A stretch of 7,599 nt of DNA from RUG11247 sp050945995 (GTDB lineage: Bacteria > Bacillota > Clostridia > Christensenellales > Aristaeellaceae). Below the pieces are notes generated by a model. It was given only the letters and a program-made list of their open reading frames with translations, searched no databases and had not been told where the DNA came from. This document shows positions 5,572-7,599 of this stretch, piece by piece (positions within the stretch are counted from its first letter, which is position 1; every line of letters begins with the position of its first letter). The stretch is taken from the NCBI GenBank assembly GCA_050945995.1, contig JBMNUA010000123.1, positions 1 to 7,599 of the forward strand. Direction: 5' to 3'. The translations under genes and the position numbers were made by a program.

Positions 5572-6150
5572 TCAGCCCTTATTCTCGCCGACGAGCATGC
5601 ACAGGTAGGTCGCCGCGGCATCGTAGCGCGCGTCGTGGGCGCGGTCGCCGCCGCCGAACCATTTTTTGCACTTTTTGACGACGAATTCGGGGGTGATGCC
5701 GAAGTGGCGCATCAATTCCTCGAGCCGCGGCGGCTTGAGTTTGGAGGGGTTTTGCTTGAGCGGGATGCCCACCTCGCGGGTATAGCGCTTGAGCGTGCAA
5801 AAGGTTTTGACCGGCGGCAATTTCATGCCGAGCCGGCGAAACTCCTGGGTGATGAAGCGCACATCGCCCTGCACATCGTGACCGACCCACAATTCCGCGT
5901 TCGCGAAATCGCGGTAGACCTCGTCGGCGCGGTAGGCGAAGATATCGCCGCCGGAGAGCCGGCGCAATTTATAGATGCTCAGACCATGAACCTTCTGCGC
6001 GTGGTAGTTCATATAATCGAGCTTGAAATACATATTCTTACCGCGCACGCGCCAGCGCGAGACAATGAGATAGGAGAGCTGGCAGATGCGGCTTTCGCGC
6101 GTGCCGTCGGTCTCGATATCAAATACGATCTGGGTCTTTCTTTTACGCAT
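5572..6150 (-). CDS. DnaQ-like 3'-5' exonuclease (DEDDh family)
   Basis: A 192-residue single-domain protein of the RNase T/DnaQ exonuclease fold, expected to remove nucleotides from 3' ends of DNA or RNA with two metal ions. All four acidic residues and the histidine are visible. Exo I is F-D-I-E-T-D-G (D11, E13). Exo II is G-H-D-V-Q-G-D-V-R-F-I (D96, with Asp where Asn is usual at 92). Exo III is H-D-A-R-Y-D-A (H172, D177), so this is the DEDDh type and should be active. L-E-E-L-M-R-H-F-G-I near 143-152 matches the usual segment before Exo III. No polymerase or helicase domain is attached. The ATG at 6150 overlaps the end of the upstream C-S lyase gene by 8 bp. Its GGGGG ribosome binding site sits only 4 nt away inside that gene, suggesting translational coupling. 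Repair, proofreading or RNA turnover are all possible roles. No clear terminator follows it. Confidence 0.9.
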   Translation of the reverse strand: MRKRKTQIVFDIETDGTRESRICQLSYLIVSRWRVRGKNMYFKLDYMNYHAQKVHGLSIYKLRRLSGGDIFAYRADEVYRDFANAELWVGHDVQGDVRFITQEFRRLGMKLPPVKTFCTLKRYTREVGIPLKQNPSKLKPPRLEELMRHFGITPEFVVKKCKKWFGGGDRAHDARYDAAATYLCMLVGENKG

Positions 6151-7336
6151 GTTTCCCCCGTTTGTCGATGGCGGCGCGGATCGATTCGAGCGCCTGGGCG
6201 ATATTCTTTCTCTGGGTGCCGATGTTCAAGCGCATGAAGCCGTTGCCCTGCTCCCCGAAGAACGCGCCGTCCTGCAGACCCGCGCGCGCCTCGTCGTACA
6301 AAAAGCGCTTGAGCGACGCCTGGTTCATGTTGAGCGCGCGGAAATCCAGCCACATGAGGTAGGTGCCCTCCAGGTGGTGGCATTTGATCTCCGGCAGGGT
6401 TTCGGCGATCGTGCGCTCGGCGTAGTCGCGGCTATCGCTGAGGTAGTCGATCAGGTGATCGAGCCATTCGCCGCCGGCTTCATACGCCGTTTTTTGCGCG
6501 AGCGCGCCGAAGATATTCGGGCTGCCGGCGCAGGCGAACTCCAGCTGCTCCGCGATTTTTTGGCGCAACTGATCATTCGGGATGATCGCCGAGGACTGGC
6601 GAAGCCCCGCCAAATTAAAGGTTTTTGTTGCAGAAGTAAGGACAACGAGCCGATCGGGATCGGCGTGCTCGATAAAATGCGTCATGGTCGCGCTGCGAAG
6701 CGCGAAATCCGCGTGGATCTCATCGACAACAATCGTCGCGCCGTATTCGTCCGCGAGCGCGCAGACTTTGGCGATCTCATCCGCCGTCCACACGCGACCC
6801 ACCGGGTTATGCGGGTTGCACAAAAGCATGATGCGCACGCCATCGTCCCTGAGCGCGCGGCGCATATCCTCAAAATCCATGCGATAGCCGTCCGCCGTTT
6901 CGATAAGCGGGTTATGGCGCAGCGTGCGACCGGTGTTGCGGACGGTCGAGAAAAACGGGCCATAAACCGGCGGCTGCACGAGCACGCGGTCGCACGGCTC
7001 TGTCAGCGCGCGCAGCGCGAAGACCATCGAATCGACCACGCCCGGGCTATACAGGATCCAATCCGGATCGAGCGCGACATGGTGGCGGCGCTTGAACCAA
7101 TTGACCTGCGCGATGCGCTCGGACTCCGGGTGCGCGGTGTAGCCGTAGGTCGGGTGCGACGCGCGCGCGATCAGCGCGTCGGTGATCGCCGGGGCGGTCG
7201 GGAAATCCATGTCCGCGACCCACAGCGGCACGATGTCCGCGCGACCGAACACCGCCTCGCGCGCGTCCCATTTGATCGCGCCCGTGCCCTCGCGACCCGG
7301 GTCGCGGTCGAACAAATCAAAGTAAAAATCGTTCAT
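6143..7336 (-). CDS. patB: MalY/PatB family PLP-dependent C-S lyase (aminotransferase class I/II fold)
   Basis: A 397-residue cytoplasmic fold-type I PLP enzyme, the usual length for MalY/PatB proteins. These cleave the C-S bond of cystathionine or related cysteine conjugates, giving homocysteine or a thiol plus pyruvate and ammonia. Visible signatures are the N-terminal P-L-W-V-A-D-M-D-F (37-45) typical of this subgroup, Y-G-Y near 64-66, and C-N-P-H-N-P-V-G-R-V-W (173-183). Further on are D-E-I-H-A-D-F (205-211), where D205 would contact the PLP ring nitrogen, and T-S-A-T-K-T-F-N-L-A-G-L (234-245), with K238 as the Schiff-base lysine. R-L-N-I-G near 373 is the substrate-carboxylate arginine region. 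GGAGG lies 6 nt before the ATG. A TATAAT promoter is just upstream, and the exonuclease gene overlaps its 3' end. It may serve methionine biosynthesis, cysteine breakdown or release of thiols; the exact substrate is not determined by sequence. Confidence 0.93.
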   Translation of the reverse strand: MNDFYFDLFDRDPGREGTGAIKWDAREAVFGRADIVPLWVADMDFPTAPAITDALIARASHPTYGYTAHPESERIAQVNWFKRRHHVALDPDWILYSPGVVDSMVFALRALTEPCDRVLVQPPVYGPFFSTVRNTGRTLRHNPLIETADGYRMDFEDMRRALRDDGVRIMLLCNPHNPVGRVWTADEIAKVCALADEYGATIVVDEIHADFALRSATMTHFIEHADPDRLVVLTSATKTFNLAGLRQSSAIIPNDQLRQKIAEQLEFACAGSPNIFGALAQKTAYEAGGEWLDHLIDYLSDSRDYAERTIAETLPEIKCHHLEGTYLMWLDFRALNMNQASLKRFLYDEARAGLQDGAFFGEQGNGFMRLNIGTQRKNIAQALESIRAAIDKRGKHA

Positions 7337-7366
7337 CCTACGCCTCCAGCTTGTACATCGCCAACT

Positions 7367-7395
7367 ATTATAAGCCTAATTCTTTGTTTGCGCAA
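7367..7395 (-). promoter_or_regulatory. Promoter of the C-S lyase/exonuclease unit
   Basis: On the minus strand a perfect TATAAT (7372-7367) lies 17 bp after TTGCGC (7395-7390). The -35 box matches only the conserved TTG, so activity may be weak or need an activator. The -35 region overlaps a perfect 8-bp palindrome TTGCGCAA (7388-7395) that could be a regulator site. The predicted start near 7360 gives a leader of about 24 nt with the GGAGG site, fitting the gene directly downstream. Confidence 0.6.
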
Positions 7396-7456
7396 GTCGC
7401 ATGCGCGGGATGCAAGATTTATCATATTTCACACAAGAAATAACATCATGTACACC

Positions 7457-7589
7457 GGGAGTTCCACCTGCCGACACAAAGTTTCGGTATCATACAGCCA
7501 TCGACGGCAGACACCCCTCCGCCGCCGATATCGGAAGCGCCTCACGGCGCGGCCAACCAGGGACTTCATCCTGGAAACCCCTCTTTTTT
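7457..7589 (+). ncRNA. Possible small plus-strand RNA at the right edge
   Basis: No convincing gene lies between 7396 and 7599. On the plus strand a long-range stem (7457-7459 and 7462-7466 with 7579-7581 and 7572-7576, interrupted by a 2x2 internal loop) is followed after two bases by TTTTTT (7584-7589). Inside are further inverted repeats: CTGCCG/CGGCAG (7468-7473 with 7505-7510), CCGATATCGG (7524-7533), GCGCC/GGCGC (7537-7541 with 7546-7550) and CCAGG/CCTGG (7557-7561 with 7570-7574). The last competes with the closing stem. This could be a structured small RNA ending at the T-run, or the 3' part of something beginning outside the window. I found no good promoter upstream and recognise no family. 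Confidence 0.22.
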
Positions 7590-7599
7590 AGAGCGCCCT

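Noticed and set aside
6086..7591. 501-codon open frame on the plus strand
   Set aside because: It lies antisense to the whole C-S lyase gene and part of the exonuclease gene, both with clear motifs. Its product is rich in Arg, Ala and His with no domain, the usual shadow of a GC-rich gene. Its last 47 codons, outside the lyase, lack a ribosome binding site.

Overview
The window is high-GC DNA with six protein genes, all on the minus strand. It probably comes from a high-GC member of the Bacillota (class Clostridia). The evidence is a greA-lysS gene pair, strong GGAGG-type ribosome binding sites, consensus sigma-A style promoters, a Clostridia-style MATE exporter and GC-rich palindromic intergenic repeats. 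The taxonomic call is inference; no rRNA or other marker is present.

Reading in the direction of transcription (right to left), there are three transcription units. (1) 7336-5572: a MalY/PatB-type PLP-dependent C-S lyase overlaps a DnaQ-like DEDDh exonuclease by 8 bp. A TATAAT promoter lies just upstream at 7367-7395. (2) 5047-3026: greA (transcript cleavage factor) is followed after 36 bp by lysS (class II lysyl-tRNA synthetase). (3) 2734-172: an MFS permease and a MATE efflux protein overlap by 14 bp and are translationally coupled.

The most interesting stretch is the 524-bp gap between greA and the exonuclease gene (5048-5571). On the minus strand it holds two near-consensus promoters. 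P1 (5501-5529) has a perfect palindrome in its spacer. P2 (5315-5343) drives greA. Between them lies a 92-bp imperfect inverted repeat whose 3' arm contains the P2 -35 box. About 15 nt downstream of the predicted P2 start is a terminator-like hairpin. The arrangement predicts either an attenuated greA leader that releases a ~50-nt RNA, comparable to GraL of the E. coli greA leader, or a separate structured small RNA from P1.

The other gaps hold palindromic repeats. A 27-bp GC-rich palindrome occurs twice with one mismatch, at both ends of the 291-bp gap between lysS and the MFS gene. A second palindrome abuts one copy. A run of three hairpins lies after the MATE gene. The right edge (7396-7599) has no convincing gene; it holds several inverted repeats and a T6 tract that could mark a small plus-strand RNA. 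Nothing in the window suggests a phage, transposase, CRISPR array or defence system.
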